Source of the DNA: Pseudomonas sp. CFII64
Lineage (GTDB): Bacteria; Pseudomonadota; Gammaproteobacteria; Pseudomonadales; Pseudomonadaceae
NCBI RefSeq assembly: GCF_000416235.1
Contig: NZ_ATLO01000042.1
Location: 186,001 to 250,000, forward strand
Length of the DNA: 64,000 nt
Direction of reading: 5' to 3'
Positions within the stretch are counted from its first letter, which is position 1. Every line of letters begins with the position of its first letter. Made by a program: the position numbers and the translations under genes. The notes below the pieces were generated by a model. The model searched no databases, had not been told where the DNA came from, and saw nothing but the letters and a program-made list of their open reading frames with translations. Positions 16,952 to 26,416 of this stretch are shown here, one piece after another.

Positions 16952-17752
16952 GTGACCAAAGACGAGCGACTCTCGCTGATCTGTCAGCACCTCTACAGCC
17001 ATGGTGAAAGCACCATCCAGACCATTGCCGATATTGCGGACGCCTCTCTGGCGACGGTTCGCCGCGACTTGCTGAGCCTGGAAGCAGACGGCACGATCCA
17101 TCGCACCCACGGTGGTGCGCGCATTGCCAAAAGTGCTGGCGTTGAAGTGGCGTTTGACCTGCGGGAAAACCAGAATCTGTTCGCCAAACGCGCCATTGCC
17201 GAAGTGGCTTACGAGCAGATTGTCCCGGGCTCGACCATCTTCCTCGACGCCGGCACCACCGTATTGCAGCTCGCCCGGCGCCTGCGCCTGGATCCGCTGC
17301 CACTGTCGGTGTTCACCAATTGCCTGAATGTTGCGCAGCTGCTGATGAATACTCCGGGCATCACCATCGTTCTGCTCGGTGGGCAATTGCGTGCCGAAAA
17401 TGCCTCGATGGTAGGTGCGCTGGCTGAAGCGATGATTGAGAACCTGTGGTTCGACCAGCTGTTTCTGGGTGCTGGCGCCATCGCTCCGGATGCTTGCATC
17501 TACAGTCTCGACGCCAGCGAAGCGCAGCTGAATCAGAAGATGTTGGCCCGGGCCGGTAGCACCTTGCTGTTGGCCGATTCGAGCAAGTTCGATCAACGCC
17601 TCACTTATCGCGTGGCCCCGCTGAGCCCTTCACTCACAGTCATCAGTGATGAGCTGCTGCCGACCAGCTGGCGAGCGAAGCTCAAGGAATTGGGTTGCAC
17701 GCTGTTGAAGGCCTCCAGCCAGACGGTTGCCGTTGAGGATCTCAAGGCATGA
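16952..17752 (+). CDS. DeoR-family transcriptional regulator (AgaR-like)
   Basis: A 266-residue repressor. The N-terminal DeoR HTH (about 5-58) ends in the family signature TVRRDLLSLE...HRTHGGARI, and the C-terminal sugar-phosphate-sensing domain has GSTIFLDAGTTV and FLGAGAIAPDACIYSLDASEAQLNQ. The start is GTG at 16952. The kinase gene begins within its stop codon (ATGA overlap). Its effector is probably a phosphorylated sugar produced by the kinase, and its target the divergent region upstream. Confidence 0.92.
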   Translation: MTKDERLSLICQHLYSHGESTIQTIADIADASLATVRRDLLSLEADGTIHRTHGGARIAKSAGVEVAFDLRENQNLFAKRAIAEVAYEQIVPGSTIFLDAGTTVLQLARRLRLDPLPLSVFTNCLNVAQLLMNTPGITIVLLGGQLRAENASMVGALAEAMIENLWFDQLFLGAGAIAPDACIYSLDASEAQLNQKMLARAGSTLLLADSSKFDQRLTYRVAPLSPSLTVISDELLPTSWRAKLKELGCTLLKASSQTVAVEDLKA

Positions 17753-18720
17753 ACGATTGCATTCTGGGACTGGACAGCGGGGGCTCGAAAACACTTTTGG
17801 CAATCGCCAATCGCCAGGGCCAGGTGCTGAAACTTGAAACGGCCAACGGGCTCGACCCGATTGCCAATAACGACTGGCAAGCTCAATTGAGCGCGCTGTT
17901 GCAGTCCGCCGCTGAGCTGCCGCTGGTGGCTGCGGTACTGGGATTGCCATTGCATGGCGAACTGAGCGAATGCTCAATCGTCCAGCACGACATTGCCCAG
18001 CAGTCGCTGCGGTGTCCGGTAACAGTGGAAAACGACGTGCGGATCGCCTTCGACGGCGCATTCATCGGGACGTCGGCCGGCGTCCTGATATTGGCCGGCA
18101 CCGGGTCGATGGCCTGGGCCAGCCGCAACGATCCTGGGGCACAGCAGGTGCGCGTCGGTGGCTGGGGCGACGTCTTCGGCGATGAAGGCAGCGCTTACTG
18201 GATCGGCGCGCAAGCATTAGTCGTTGCCAGTCGCAGCCTCGACGGACGAGACACCCAACATCGGCTGACAAACGCTTTGTTGAACCATCTGCGCCTGGCT
18301 CCCGAACAACTCGCCGGTTGGGTTTACGGACTGACAAACCGCCGCGCCAGCATTGCTGCGCTGGCCCTGCAGGTTTCGGCATGGGCCGATGCAGGCGACA
18401 GCGCCGCCATTACCATATTGGACGCCGCTGCCGGGCACCTGGCCGAACATATCAGCGCTGCCTGGCGTGCAATCGGTCAGCAAGGTTCGCCTTCCTGGAG
18501 TTATGCCGGCGGTGTATTTGCCAACCCTTCGATCACCGCCCGGGTAGCCGGGCACCTCGGCACAGCGCCTCGAACGCCACGCTTGCCGCCGATTGGCGGA
18601 GCACTCTGGCGTGCTGCACATAACGCGGGATGGAACCCCGACAACAGCTGGATTGAACACCTGTCATCAAGCCTACGCAGCACTCTTGCACTGCCATCAA
18701 CCTCCCCCTTCCCAACGTAG
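17749..18720 (+). CDS. BadF/BadG-type sugar kinase (N-acetylglucosamine kinase-like)
   Basis: A 323-residue ASKHA-fold ATP-dependent kinase. The phosphate-1 motif GLDSGGSKT is at about 7-15, a phosphate-2 motif ILAGTGSMAW follows mid-protein, and an adenosine motif SYAGGVFANP lies near the C-terminus. The family includes eukaryote-type GlcNAc kinase and bacterial glucosamine kinases. Placed between the regulator (4-bp overlap) and a sugar ABC transporter, with an SIS-domain isomerase in the same operon, it most likely phosphorylates an imported hexosamine at C6. Confidence 0.82.
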   Translation: MNDCILGLDSGGSKTLLAIANRQGQVLKLETANGLDPIANNDWQAQLSALLQSAAELPLVAAVLGLPLHGELSECSIVQHDIAQQSLRCPVTVENDVRIAFDGAFIGTSAGVLILAGTGSMAWASRNDPGAQQVRVGGWGDVFGDEGSAYWIGAQALVVASRSLDGRDTQHRLTNALLNHLRLAPEQLAGWVYGLTNRRASIAALALQVSAWADAGDSAAITILDAAAGHLAEHISAAWRAIGQQGSPSWSYAGGVFANPSITARVAGHLGTAPRTPRLPPIGGALWRAAHNAGWNPDNSWIEHLSSSLRSTLALPSTSPFPT

Positions 18721-18730
18721 AGGTTTTGCC

Positions 18731-19996
18731 ATGCTCCGACGCCACTTGATCGCTTCGCTCGCGCTATTGCCCTTGTCGTTCGCCCTCCCGGCGTTCGCTC
18801 CCATGGCCAGCGCCGCCACCGCCAGTGTTACTGAAGTCCTGCTGCCACCCTGGGGCACCCTGCCCAAGGCAATGACTGACCGTCTGACGGCCGAGACAGG
18901 CATGACGCTGGAAACCCAGACATTGGGCTGGGATCAGATCCTGACCAAGATTGCGACTTCGATGATTGCCGGCAGCCCGCCCGCTGATACAACGGAGGTC
19001 GATTGGTCGTGGGTCGGGCAGTTCGGAGCGGCCAATTGGTATCAGCCGCTTGAGAGCGCAGTGGATGCCGCCACGATTGCGGATATCCCTTCGGCGAAGC
19101 TGTTCATGTTCAATGGCCATTTATTGGCAGTGCCCTACGCCAACGATTTTCGGGTGCTGATTTATAACCGCGACCACCTCAAGCGTGCCGGTATCGCTGC
19201 GGCACCGACCACCCCGGAACAACTGCTGACGGACGCCAAGGCGATCAAGGCCAAAAACATCAGCCAATACCCTATCGCCTTGCCGTTGTCGGCCAGCGAA
19301 GGCAGCGCCACCGCCTGGTATCTGTTGACCAAGGTATTCGGCGGCGAGCTGTTCAATGACCAATACGAGCCGCAATTCATCAAACCCGATTCCGCCGGTT
19401 ACAAGGCCATGGCGTTTGAAATAGCAGCGCTCAAGGCGGGGTTGATCAGCCCGGCGGCCACAGGTCTTAAAGATGTCGAAGTTCAGGAGCTGTTCAAAAA
19501 GGGTGATGCCTCGTTCGACCTCGCCGGTTGGGCAGGCAACGTGGCGGTTTACAGTGACCCGGCCAAATCACAGGTTGCCGAACATGTCGCCGCCGCATTG
19601 ATGCTGACCACCACGGGCACGGCACGCACTATTGGTCTACCGGAAGCCGTCGGTATTCCCGCCACCGCCAAGAACAAAGAAGGCGCCAAGGCCTTCATCA
19701 ACTGGTTCATCAAGCCGCAGAACCAGATCGACAGCTATGCAACGCTGGGCAACCTGCCGACGCGCACTTCGGTGCTCAAACAGCTCAACAGTGAAGGCAA
19801 GCTCAAGAGCGGCGACGTCATTCTTCAGCAGGCCGGGCTGGTCGACCCGCTGTTCAAACAAGGCACGCCCGTCTGGTATCCGCAATTTACCAGTGCCGTT
19901 TCCAGTGCCCTGAATCAGGCGGCCAAGGGTCAGCTGACCGTGGCCCAGGCCGTGGCGCAGATCGCCGAACAAGCTCAGAGCGCCATGCAGCCGTGA
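18731..19996 (+). CDS. Sugar ABC transporter, substrate-binding protein
   Basis: A 421-residue family-1 extracellular solute-binding protein. The signal peptide MLRRHLIASLALLPLSFALP continues to an AxA-type cleavage near SAATA. The frame is open further upstream, but the ATG at 18731 has GAGG eight bases before it and gives the signal peptide, so it is chosen. The family features LLAVPYANDFRVLIYNRDHLK and KEGAKAFINWFIKP are seen. It precedes two permeases and would deliver the sugar to them. Confidence 0.9.
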   Translation: MLRRHLIASLALLPLSFALPAFAPMASAATASVTEVLLPPWGTLPKAMTDRLTAETGMTLETQTLGWDQILTKIATSMIAGSPPADTTEVDWSWVGQFGAANWYQPLESAVDAATIADIPSAKLFMFNGHLLAVPYANDFRVLIYNRDHLKRAGIAAAPTTPEQLLTDAKAIKAKNISQYPIALPLSASEGSATAWYLLTKVFGGELFNDQYEPQFIKPDSAGYKAMAFEIAALKAGLISPAATGLKDVEVQELFKKGDASFDLAGWAGNVAVYSDPAKSQVAEHVAAALMLTTTGTARTIGLPEAVGIPATAKNKEGAKAFINWFIKPQNQIDSYATLGNLPTRTSVLKQLNSEGKLKSGDVILQQAGLVDPLFKQGTPVWYPQFTSAVSSALNQAAKGQLTVAQAVAQIAEQAQSAMQP

Positions 19997-20901
19997 TCAA
20001 TCTATCCTCGATCAGGGAACGGCTGCGGCCCGTCCCGGGTGAGACCTGGTTGGGGCTTGCCTATGTGCTGCCGATCATTTTGGTGATGGCCAGTCTGGTC
20101 TTCGTACCCTTGGTCACCACGGTGCTTGACAGCCTGTACCGGATTGACCCCATGCGGCCGGGCACGCCCTTCATTGGCATGCTCAATTATCAGAATCTGG
20201 CAGCCGACAGCAATGTTCAGCACGCCACCTGGAATACCCTGATTTACGTGGTGATCGCCGTGCTGCTGGAGACCGGCGGCGGGCTGGGCGCCGCCTTGTT
20301 GCTGAACAAGGTTCGGCGCGGCCGCCAATGGCTGCTGGCGGTTCTGGTGCTGCCCTGGTGCCTGCCGCCCGTGGTTAATGCGCTGGTCTGGTTGTGGATC
20401 TACAACCCGAGCTACGGCTTGCTGAACAACCTGCTCAAGGCGGTCGGACTGCTCGACGAGAATGTGGTGTGGTTCAACGATCACAATACGGCGCTGTTAC
20501 TGGTGGCATTGGTCCATGTCTGGCGCATGTTGCCGCTCACCGCGATCATTTTGCTGGCCGCGTTGCAGGCGATTCCCGCCGATCTCTACGAGGCCGCCAA
20601 GCTTGATGGTGCCGGGCGCATCAAGTGTTTTCGGATGATCACCCTGCCGCTGATTGCCGGTGGCCTGGCGATTGCCCTCAGCCAGTCGACGGTGTTTGCC
20701 TTCAACCTGTTCGATGAAGCCTGGATTCTCAATGGTTCGAGCCTGGACACCCGCAGCCTGATCATTCAGGTGTACATGTCTGCGTTCCAGAACCTGAAGT
20801 TCTCCTATGGCATGGCCTTGTCGGTGCTGGCGATGATCGCTTCGCTGGTGGTCTCGCTGATCTATGTGCTCAAGGTCTACCGCGAAACGAGGTTCGACTG
20901 A
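19993..20901 (+). CDS. Sugar ABC transporter permease, MalF type
   Basis: A 302-residue inner-membrane permease with six predicted helices. The EAA loop reads YEAAKLDGAGRIKCFRMITLPL at about 198-219, the site of contact with the ATPase. The start is GTG within the stop of the binding-protein gene (4-bp overlap), showing tight coupling. It pairs with the next permease to form the channel. Confidence 0.92.
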   Translation: MINLSSIRERLRPVPGETWLGLAYVLPIILVMASLVFVPLVTTVLDSLYRIDPMRPGTPFIGMLNYQNLAADSNVQHATWNTLIYVVIAVLLETGGGLGAALLLNKVRRGRQWLLAVLVLPWCLPPVVNALVWLWIYNPSYGLLNNLLKAVGLLDENVVWFNDHNTALLLVALVHVWRMLPLTAIILLAALQAIPADLYEAAKLDGAGRIKCFRMITLPLIAGGLAIALSQSTVFAFNLFDEAWILNGSSLDTRSLIIQVYMSAFQNLKFSYGMALSVLAMIASLVVSLIYVLKVYRETRFD

Positions 20902-21776
20902 TGCGCAAACTCACGCTGCATTATCTGGGCAAGCTAGGATTCGCCCTCGCCGTGCTCGCCTTGTTGCTTTGGTCGCTCGGACCGGTGTACTGGGCGGTAA
21001 TCACCAGTTTCACCGACCCGCGGGACATGCTTAGCGAACAGTTGAGCCTGTGGCCGGAGCATCCGACACTTGAGCATTTCGCCAAGTTGTTCGGTGCCAG
21101 CAGCTCCTCGCAAGGCAATGAAGTGCAATCGGTCTGGCCGCAGTTTTCCAGGGCGTTCCTCAACAGCCTGGTGACTTCCGTCGCCGCAACTCTGGTCACT
21201 TTGGTCGCCGCCGCTTTTGGCGGATACGCCTTCGTCAGGCTGCGCTTCCCGGGCCGGGATCTGTTGTTCGGGCTGGTCGTCGCAAGCATGGCGGTTCCGG
21301 CGTACACCGTGATGATCCCGTTGTACCGCCTGATGATTTCCCTGCACCTGATCGATACCTATCTGGGCGTGACGCTCATCTACGTATCGGCGTTCCTGCC
21401 CCTGGCGCTGTGGTTGATGCGCAGTGTGTATCAATCCCTGCCAGTGTCCCTGGAAGAAGCGGCCTGGCTGGATGGCGCGGGACGCACCTACACCCTGGTG
21501 CGCATCGTCCTGCCACTGGCCGCGCCCGGCTTGATCGCCACGGCAATCCTCACCTTCCTCAGCGCCTGGGGGCAATTCATGGTGCCGCTAGTGTTCTCGC
21601 CGTCCCTGGCGACCAAGTCGCTGACGGTGCTGATCCCTGAATTCGTGACCCGCAACTACGTCGACTACGGCCTGATGAACGCCGCCGGCGTCATCGCAAT
21701 GCTGCCACCTGTCTTGCTGGTGATTTTCCTCAACCGTTTCCTCGTACGCGGCCTGATTGCCGGCGCGACCAAATAA
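20901..21776 (+). CDS. Sugar ABC transporter permease, MalG type
   Basis: A 291-residue inner-membrane permease. Its EAA loop is LEEAAWLDGAGRTYTLVRIVLPL at about 184-206. The ATG overlaps the stop of the preceding permease by one base. With its partner, the binding protein and the ATPase three genes on, it completes a carbohydrate-uptake family 1 importer. Confidence 0.92.
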   Translation: MRKLTLHYLGKLGFALAVLALLLWSLGPVYWAVITSFTDPRDMLSEQLSLWPEHPTLEHFAKLFGASSSSQGNEVQSVWPQFSRAFLNSLVTSVAATLVTLVAAAFGGYAFVRLRFPGRDLLFGLVVASMAVPAYTVMIPLYRLMISLHLIDTYLGVTLIYVSAFLPLALWLMRSVYQSLPVSLEEAAWLDGAGRTYTLVRIVLPLAAPGLIATAILTFLSAWGQFMVPLVFSPSLATKSLTVLIPEFVTRNYVDYGLMNAAGVIAMLPPVLLVIFLNRFLVRGLIAGATK

Positions 21777-21795
21777 CCTCTGAAGGAACCTATTT

Positions 21796-22749
21796 ATGAA
21801 CGCCACTGAACAAGTCATCGTCGAACAGTTCCCGTTCTGGGGGCCCGCATTGACCCAGCCGCTGCCAACCCTCGACGCTGCAACCCTCGTCGTGGTCGGA
21901 TGCGGCACTTCCTACTACCTGGCGCAGGTCGTTGCCAGTGCGCTGAATCTGAACGGCAAACGTGCCATAGCGGTGCCCGGCGGTGAATGGGCACGGCGTC
22001 CTGAGGCCTATCTGGCTGATATCCGCGATGTGCAGGTCATTGCCCTGTCGCGCAGCGGCGAATCCACCGAAACCGTGCAGGCCGTAGAAGCCAGTCGAGC
22101 GCGCGGCCTGAAGACGCTGGGCATCACCTGCGAAAGCGCCAGCAGTCTGGCCCGCTGCAGCGATGAGGTGCTCTTTGCCCCGACCCACACGATGGAAGGC
22201 ATCGTGATGAGCAGCTCCGCCAGCCTCATGCTGCTGTTGGGACTGCGACTGGCCGCTGTCGATGTGAATGCCGCCCTCCCCGACCAGGCCGAGCAAGCCA
22301 TGCACGCACTTGATCGGCAACTGACCAGCGCAATTCTGTCGCGCTCGCACTTTGTCTATCTGGGCGGTGGCGCGCACTACGGGCTGGCCAGCGAAGGTGC
22401 GTTGAAACTGCAAGAGATGAGCCTGACCTACACCCAGGTGTTCCACCCGATGGAATACCGTCACGGCCCGATCAGCCTGGTGGACGACAAGACGTGCGTG
22501 GTGCTGATCTACAGCCCGCAGACCCGCGATGAAGAAGCAAAACTGTATGCCGAACTCAAGGAAAAAGGCGCGCTGGTCATCGGCTTCGGCGGACCGGGTG
22601 ATCTGTACGTTGAAGTGAGCCAGACCGGCCTTGACCAGAGCCTGGAAATCCTGCCGGCGTTGCAGCTGTTTGGCGAACGTCTGGCCCAGCATAAAAACCT
22701 GGACAGCACTGCGCCACGCCACCTCACCAAGGTTGTGCGTCTTTCCTGA
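21796..22749 (+). CDS. Double-SIS aldose-ketose isomerase/deaminase (AgaS/GlmS-isomerase-like)
   Basis: A 317-residue protein with two SIS domains, matching the isomerase half of GlmS without the glutaminase domain. Sugar-phosphate-binding elements are VVGCGTSYY (about 33-41), ALSRSGESTET (about 83-93), SEGALKLQEMS and FHPMEYRHGPISL. Proteins of this size act as hexosamine-6-phosphate deaminase/isomerases: AgaS for galactosamine 6-phosphate, NagB-II for glucosamine 6-phosphate. With GatZ divergent in the same locus, the galacto version giving tagatose 6-phosphate is the better guess. Confidence 0.82.
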   Translation: MNATEQVIVEQFPFWGPALTQPLPTLDAATLVVVGCGTSYYLAQVVASALNLNGKRAIAVPGGEWARRPEAYLADIRDVQVIALSRSGESTETVQAVEASRARGLKTLGITCESASSLARCSDEVLFAPTHTMEGIVMSSSASLMLLLGLRLAAVDVNAALPDQAEQAMHALDRQLTSAILSRSHFVYLGGGAHYGLASEGALKLQEMSLTYTQVFHPMEYRHGPISLVDDKTCVVLIYSPQTRDEEAKLYAELKEKGALVIGFGGPGDLYVEVSQTGLDQSLEILPALQLFGERLAQHKNLDSTAPRHLTKVVRLS

Positions 22750-22782
22750 TTCAGTGGGTCCGGCATAGGTAGTTCTCCCGAT

Positions 22783-23862
22783 ATGGCAACCGTCAATATT
22801 CAGCAACTTCGTAAAAACTACGGCGCGATTCCGGTGCTGCACGGCATCGACCTGGCCATCGCCGATGGCCAGTTTGTTTCGCTGGTGGGCGCCTCCGGCT
22901 GCGGCAAGTCGACGCTTTTGCGCATGATCGCGGGCCTGGAATCGGTCACCTCCGGTTCGATAGAACTCAATGGGCGCGTGATCAATGACCTGTCGCCCAA
23001 GGACCGGGACATTGCCATGGTGTTCCAGAACTACGCGCTTTATCCGCACATGACCGTCGCGCAGAACATGGGCTTCAGTTTGCAGCTGCGCAAGGATTCG
23101 CCTGAACGCATAAAGAAAGCGGTGCTGGAAACCGCGGCCATGCTCGGTCTGTCGAACTATCTGGATCGCTACCCCAAAGCGTTGTCCGGCGGGCAGCGTC
23201 AGCGGGTCGCCATGGGTCGCGCAATCGTGCGTCATCCCCAGGTGTTTCTCTTCGATGAGCCTTTGTCGAACCTGGACGCCAAGCTTCGGGTGCAGATGCG
23301 CATCGAAATCCGCACCTTGCAACGCAGGCTGGGCACCACCGCCATCTACGTGACCCACGACCAGATGGAAGCCATGACCATGTCCGACCTGATCGTCGTC
23401 ATGAATGCCGGGCGCATCGAGCAAGTCGGCGCACCCATCGAAGTCTATGACCGACCGGCCAATCTGTTCGTGGCCACTTTCATCGGTTCGCCGGCGATGA
23501 ACCTGATAGAAGGCGTGCTGGAACAGGAAGACGGCTCATCCCTCATCCGCGTGAATGGCCAGCGAATCGCGTTGGGACGGCGCATCGAACTGCCTGCAGC
23601 AACGCCGGTGGTGATGGGTATTCGCCCGGAACATTTGACCCTGGCGCCGATCCTCTGTCCGGCATTCTCTCTGCCGTTCAGCGTGGACCTGATCGAGCCC
23701 ACTGGCGCGGAAAGTCATGTCTACGGCCGCTCCGGCGACACCGCAATCGTGGCTGCGCTGTCGCGAAGGGATGATCTGCAGCTAGGACAAGCCGTGCGTT
23801 TGGGGGGGCGATGCGAGCACATTCATGTGTTCGACAAAGCCAGCGGAGCGCGAATGGACTGA
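22783..23862 (+). CDS. Sugar ABC transporter ATP-binding protein, MalK/UgpC type
   Basis: A 359-residue ATPase. Walker A is GASGCGKST (36-44), the signature LSGGQRQRVAMGRA, Walker B FLFDEPLSNLDA, and the switch histidine lies in IYVTHDQMEAM. The C-terminal third (about 240-355) is the regulatory OB-fold region of MalK-type ATPases. It closes the seven-gene operon and powers the importer encoded just upstream. Confidence 0.94.
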   Translation: MATVNIQQLRKNYGAIPVLHGIDLAIADGQFVSLVGASGCGKSTLLRMIAGLESVTSGSIELNGRVINDLSPKDRDIAMVFQNYALYPHMTVAQNMGFSLQLRKDSPERIKKAVLETAAMLGLSNYLDRYPKALSGGQRQRVAMGRAIVRHPQVFLFDEPLSNLDAKLRVQMRIEIRTLQRRLGTTAIYVTHDQMEAMTMSDLIVVMNAGRIEQVGAPIEVYDRPANLFVATFIGSPAMNLIEGVLEQEDGSSLIRVNGQRIALGRRIELPAATPVVMGIRPEHLTLAPILCPAFSLPFSVDLIEPTGAESHVYGRSGDTAIVAALSRRDDLQLGQAVRLGGRCEHIHVFDKASGARMD

Positions 23863-24011
23863 GCTGCCTTTGGGACGACAACCTCAGCGTTTTCAGTCGA
23901 CGTCACGCCGCCAGAAACGCAGTGGATTCGCCGTAGGCTGGAAGTGGATAAGGGGCTGGCTCTCGACCGCCCATCTGGATGAGCCGAGGCCAGCTCGCCA
24001 CGCATTGCACT

Positions 24012-24593
24012 TTATCCCACCAATAACAGACCGCCGATGCCAGCCGAGACCAAGCCGATGCTGCGAATGACGGGCACGCCAGCGACGGGCGTCCAGCGCG
24101 ACAGCGCATAGCCGGCGGCGTGCAAGGCGGATGTTGCGATGACAAAGCCTGCGGCAAATCCCATGGGGCTGCTCATCTCCGGTAATTCCAGACCATGGGC
24201 AATCCCGTGGAACACACCAAAAAGCCCTGTGATCACGATACTCATGGCCAGCGGCGGACGGGCCGCCACGGCCACCAGCAAACCCAGGGCAAGTACCGAG
24301 GCTGCAATTCCGCTTTCCAGATGCGGCAGCGCAAATCCGGTGAAACCCAGCAATCCGCCCAACAACATACAGCCGACAAATACCGCAGGAAGCATCCAGC
24401 GGGCGTTGGCTTGTTGCTGCGCCGCCCAAAGACCTACCGCAAACATCGCCAACAGGTGATCCATCCCGCTCAGGGGGTGAACCACCCCAGCCAGCAGTCC
24501 TGATTGATCATGTCCGGGATGGGCAAAAGCAAACATCGGCAGCACAGACAATGCGCAGCACAGGGCCACGCGGGTAGATCGAGTCATCAGCAT
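24012..24593 (-). CDS. ureJ: HupE/UreJ-family nickel permease
   Basis: A 193-residue membrane protein with a signal-like N-terminus and about six to seven helices. The family hallmark HPGHDQSGLLAGVVHPLSGMDHLL supplies clustered histidines and aspartates for nickel. The start at 24593 is fixed by CAGGAG just upstream; the frame is open for 56 codons further but that part is Arg-rich and not protein-like. It is the last gene of the leftward amiC-amiR-amidase unit, and the urease operon lies on the other side of the shared promoter region, so supplying Ni2+ to urease is the likely role. Confidence 0.85.
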   Translation of the reverse strand: MLMTRSTRVALCCALSVLPMFAFAHPGHDQSGLLAGVVHPLSGMDHLLAMFAVGLWAAQQQANARWMLPAVFVGCMLLGGLLGFTGFALPHLESGIAASVLALGLLVAVAARPPLAMSIVITGLFGVFHGIAHGLELPEMSSPMGFAAGFVIATSALHAAGYALSRWTPVAGVPVIRSIGLVSAGIGGLLLVG

Positions 24594-24666
24594 GAAAGGC
24601 TCCTGTATTCTGAGTCGACGCAAGCGCCAGCGAACCCGTCGCCAGCGCCACGTCCGGGGTATTCGC

Positions 24667-26202
24667 TTACGCGCGCGGTGGTTTAGGGAATGCGCCGCGA
24701 GCCTGTTCGTAAGCTCGCGCAACGCGCAACGCCAGGGCGTCCTTGAAGCGCGGCGCGACAATCATCATCGCCACCGGCAGGCCGTCTGCCAGACCGGCAG
24801 GAATCGACGTCGCCGGGTGTCCGGTCAGGTCGAACGGCGCCGTGTTGGCAAGCATGTTCAGGGCGCTGTGGACGTACTCTTCCACGGGCGCATCTGGCGC
24901 GGTAAGCGGGGTCGCTACAAAGGGCATGGTTGGCATCACCAGCACATCGAAGTCCTTGAACGCTTCGTCATACTGGCGGGTCAATTCCGGGACCAGCATC
25001 CGCGCCTTGGCATAGTAGGCGCCATGCAGGTTTTTCAGACTGTAGTGACCCGTCAACGCAACCGCCTGCACGCTGCTGGACAGTGCATCGGCGTGTTCGC
25101 GACGCTTCTCGCCGAAATAACTCATGATGTCCGGATCGTAATAACCGTCGACGTTCATGCCATAGCCGTTGCCTTGCAGCATCTGGTATGCAGCGCCGTC
25201 AGTGGCGATGACGTTCCACAGATCCAGGGCAACCCCTGAGTGCCATGGGGCGCTGGCTTCGCCAACTGTGGCACCGAGTTTTTCCAGTTGCTCAACGGCC
25301 GCCTTGACCAGCGCATCAACCTGAGGCTCGGACATGCCGGGAATGGCAAAACCTTCACGCAACAAGCCGATTTTCAGGCCGATCACGCCTTCATCCAGAG
25401 TCGCAACGCAGTTGACCGAGGGCGGATTTTTTTGCCGTGAATCGAGACCGTCGGCACCGGCGATAACGTCAAGCATCACGGCAACATCGCGCACGTTATT
25501 GGCCATCGGCCCGACGTGATCGATGGTCCGTTCAATCGGGAAAGCGCCGGTGTAGGGCACCAGGCCGTAAGTCGGTTTATGGCCGACGATACCGCTCCAG
25601 GCCGAGGGCATGCGAATCGAACCGCCCTGATCGCCGCCGATGGCCATATCGACTTCTTCGAGGGCAACCAACACCGCACTGCCACTGGACGAACCGCCGG
25701 CATTGCGCGTCGGGTCCCATGGATTTTTCACCGGACCGCTGGCTGAAGTGAAACTGGCGCCGGAGAAACACAGGTCTTCACAGACCGATTTGCCAACCAC
25801 CGTTGCGCCCGCTGCCAGCAGGCGCTTGACCACCGTGGCATCCTCGGACGGGACGTAGCCGTCCAGACTCAACGAACCGTTGGCCATCGGCACACCCGCC
25901 ACCGAGACGTTGTCCTTGATCACCACCGTCCGGCCGACCAACGGGCCTTGCGCTGCACCGGCGATATGGGTTTTTACGTACCACGCGCCGTGCACATTGT
26001 CGGCGTCCGCCGCCTTGCTGTATTCGCGCGTTGGCGGTTGCTGGGCGACGTTGGCGGCATACAGCGCGTCGATGGCTTCGTAAGAGTTCAGGGTTTCGTC
26101 GGCCAGATTGAGGAAGGACTCCATCTGGCTATCGGAAAGATGGTAGCCGTGGTCTTCAGCGGCAATCAGAAAGTCGGCTTTGCTGGGGCGTTTTACGGAC
26201 AT
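24667..26202 (-). CDS. Amidase, nitrile-hydratase-associated (AmdA-like) type
   Basis: A 511-residue amidase-signature enzyme that hydrolyses an amide to acid and ammonia. The Ser-cisSer-Lys triad is in place: Lys96 (VVIKDNVSVAG), the GGSSSGS loop at 169-175 and the nucleophile Ser195 in GGDQGGSIRMP. By memory its whole length resembles the enantioselective amidases found beside nitrile hydratase genes in Rhodococcus, including CEDLCFSGASFT and PYTGAFPIERTIDH. No nitrile hydratase is present in the window. It follows amiR by 214 bp with a GGAGA ribosome site, and is probably induced by amides through AmiC/AmiR. Confidence 0.9.
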   Translation of the reverse strand: MSVKRPSKADFLIAAEDHGYHLSDSQMESFLNLADETLNSYEAIDALYAANVAQQPPTREYSKAADADNVHGAWYVKTHIAGAAQGPLVGRTVVIKDNVSVAGVPMANGSLSLDGYVPSEDATVVKRLLAAGATVVGKSVCEDLCFSGASFTSASGPVKNPWDPTRNAGGSSSGSAVLVALEEVDMAIGGDQGGSIRMPSAWSGIVGHKPTYGLVPYTGAFPIERTIDHVGPMANNVRDVAVMLDVIAGADGLDSRQKNPPSVNCVATLDEGVIGLKIGLLREGFAIPGMSEPQVDALVKAAVEQLEKLGATVGEASAPWHSGVALDLWNVIATDGAAYQMLQGNGYGMNVDGYYDPDIMSYFGEKRREHADALSSSVQAVALTGHYSLKNLHGAYYAKARMLVPELTRQYDEAFKDFDVLVMPTMPFVATPLTAPDAPVEEYVHSALNMLANTAPFDLTGHPATSIPAGLADGLPVAMMIVAPRFKDALALRVARAYEQARGAFPKPPRA

Positions 26203-26416
26203 GGTGTTCTCCAGATAACGTTAAGGATGGCCCGGAATCGGGCGATCATCGACTCGAACCGGCCATGCGCGATGCACAGGCTGCGGTTCGCTCCGGAGGA
26301 CTTCGTTGTCCACGCCGGTCGCCACGCGGTGTTCCATACCTGCCGGGTAAGGGCGTATGGCAAACGTCCACGCAGAAGAGGACCAAGCCGCCTGGGGCTT
26401 GATGCTCAAAGGCTGT

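Noticed and set aside
18593..18730. Longer N-terminus for the sugar-binding protein
   Set aside because: It overlaps the kinase gene and hides the signal peptide; the ATG at 18731 has a GAGG site.
21790..23424. Long leftward open frame (about 544 codons) opposite the SIS and ABC ATPase genes
   Set aside because: It is rich in His, Gln and Arg with no recognisable domain and lies wholly antisense to two well-supported genes; a high-GC third-position shadow.
24594..24761. 56-codon upstream extension of the HupE/UreJ gene
   Set aside because: Arg-rich shadow of the amidase end; CAGGAG marks the start at 24593.
26203..26416. Second AmiR-dependent attenuator before the amidase gene
   Set aside because: A small GCCCG-ATTC-CGGGC hairpin is present, but there is no T-run and no ANTAR-type hexaloop, so an attenuator cannot be supported here.
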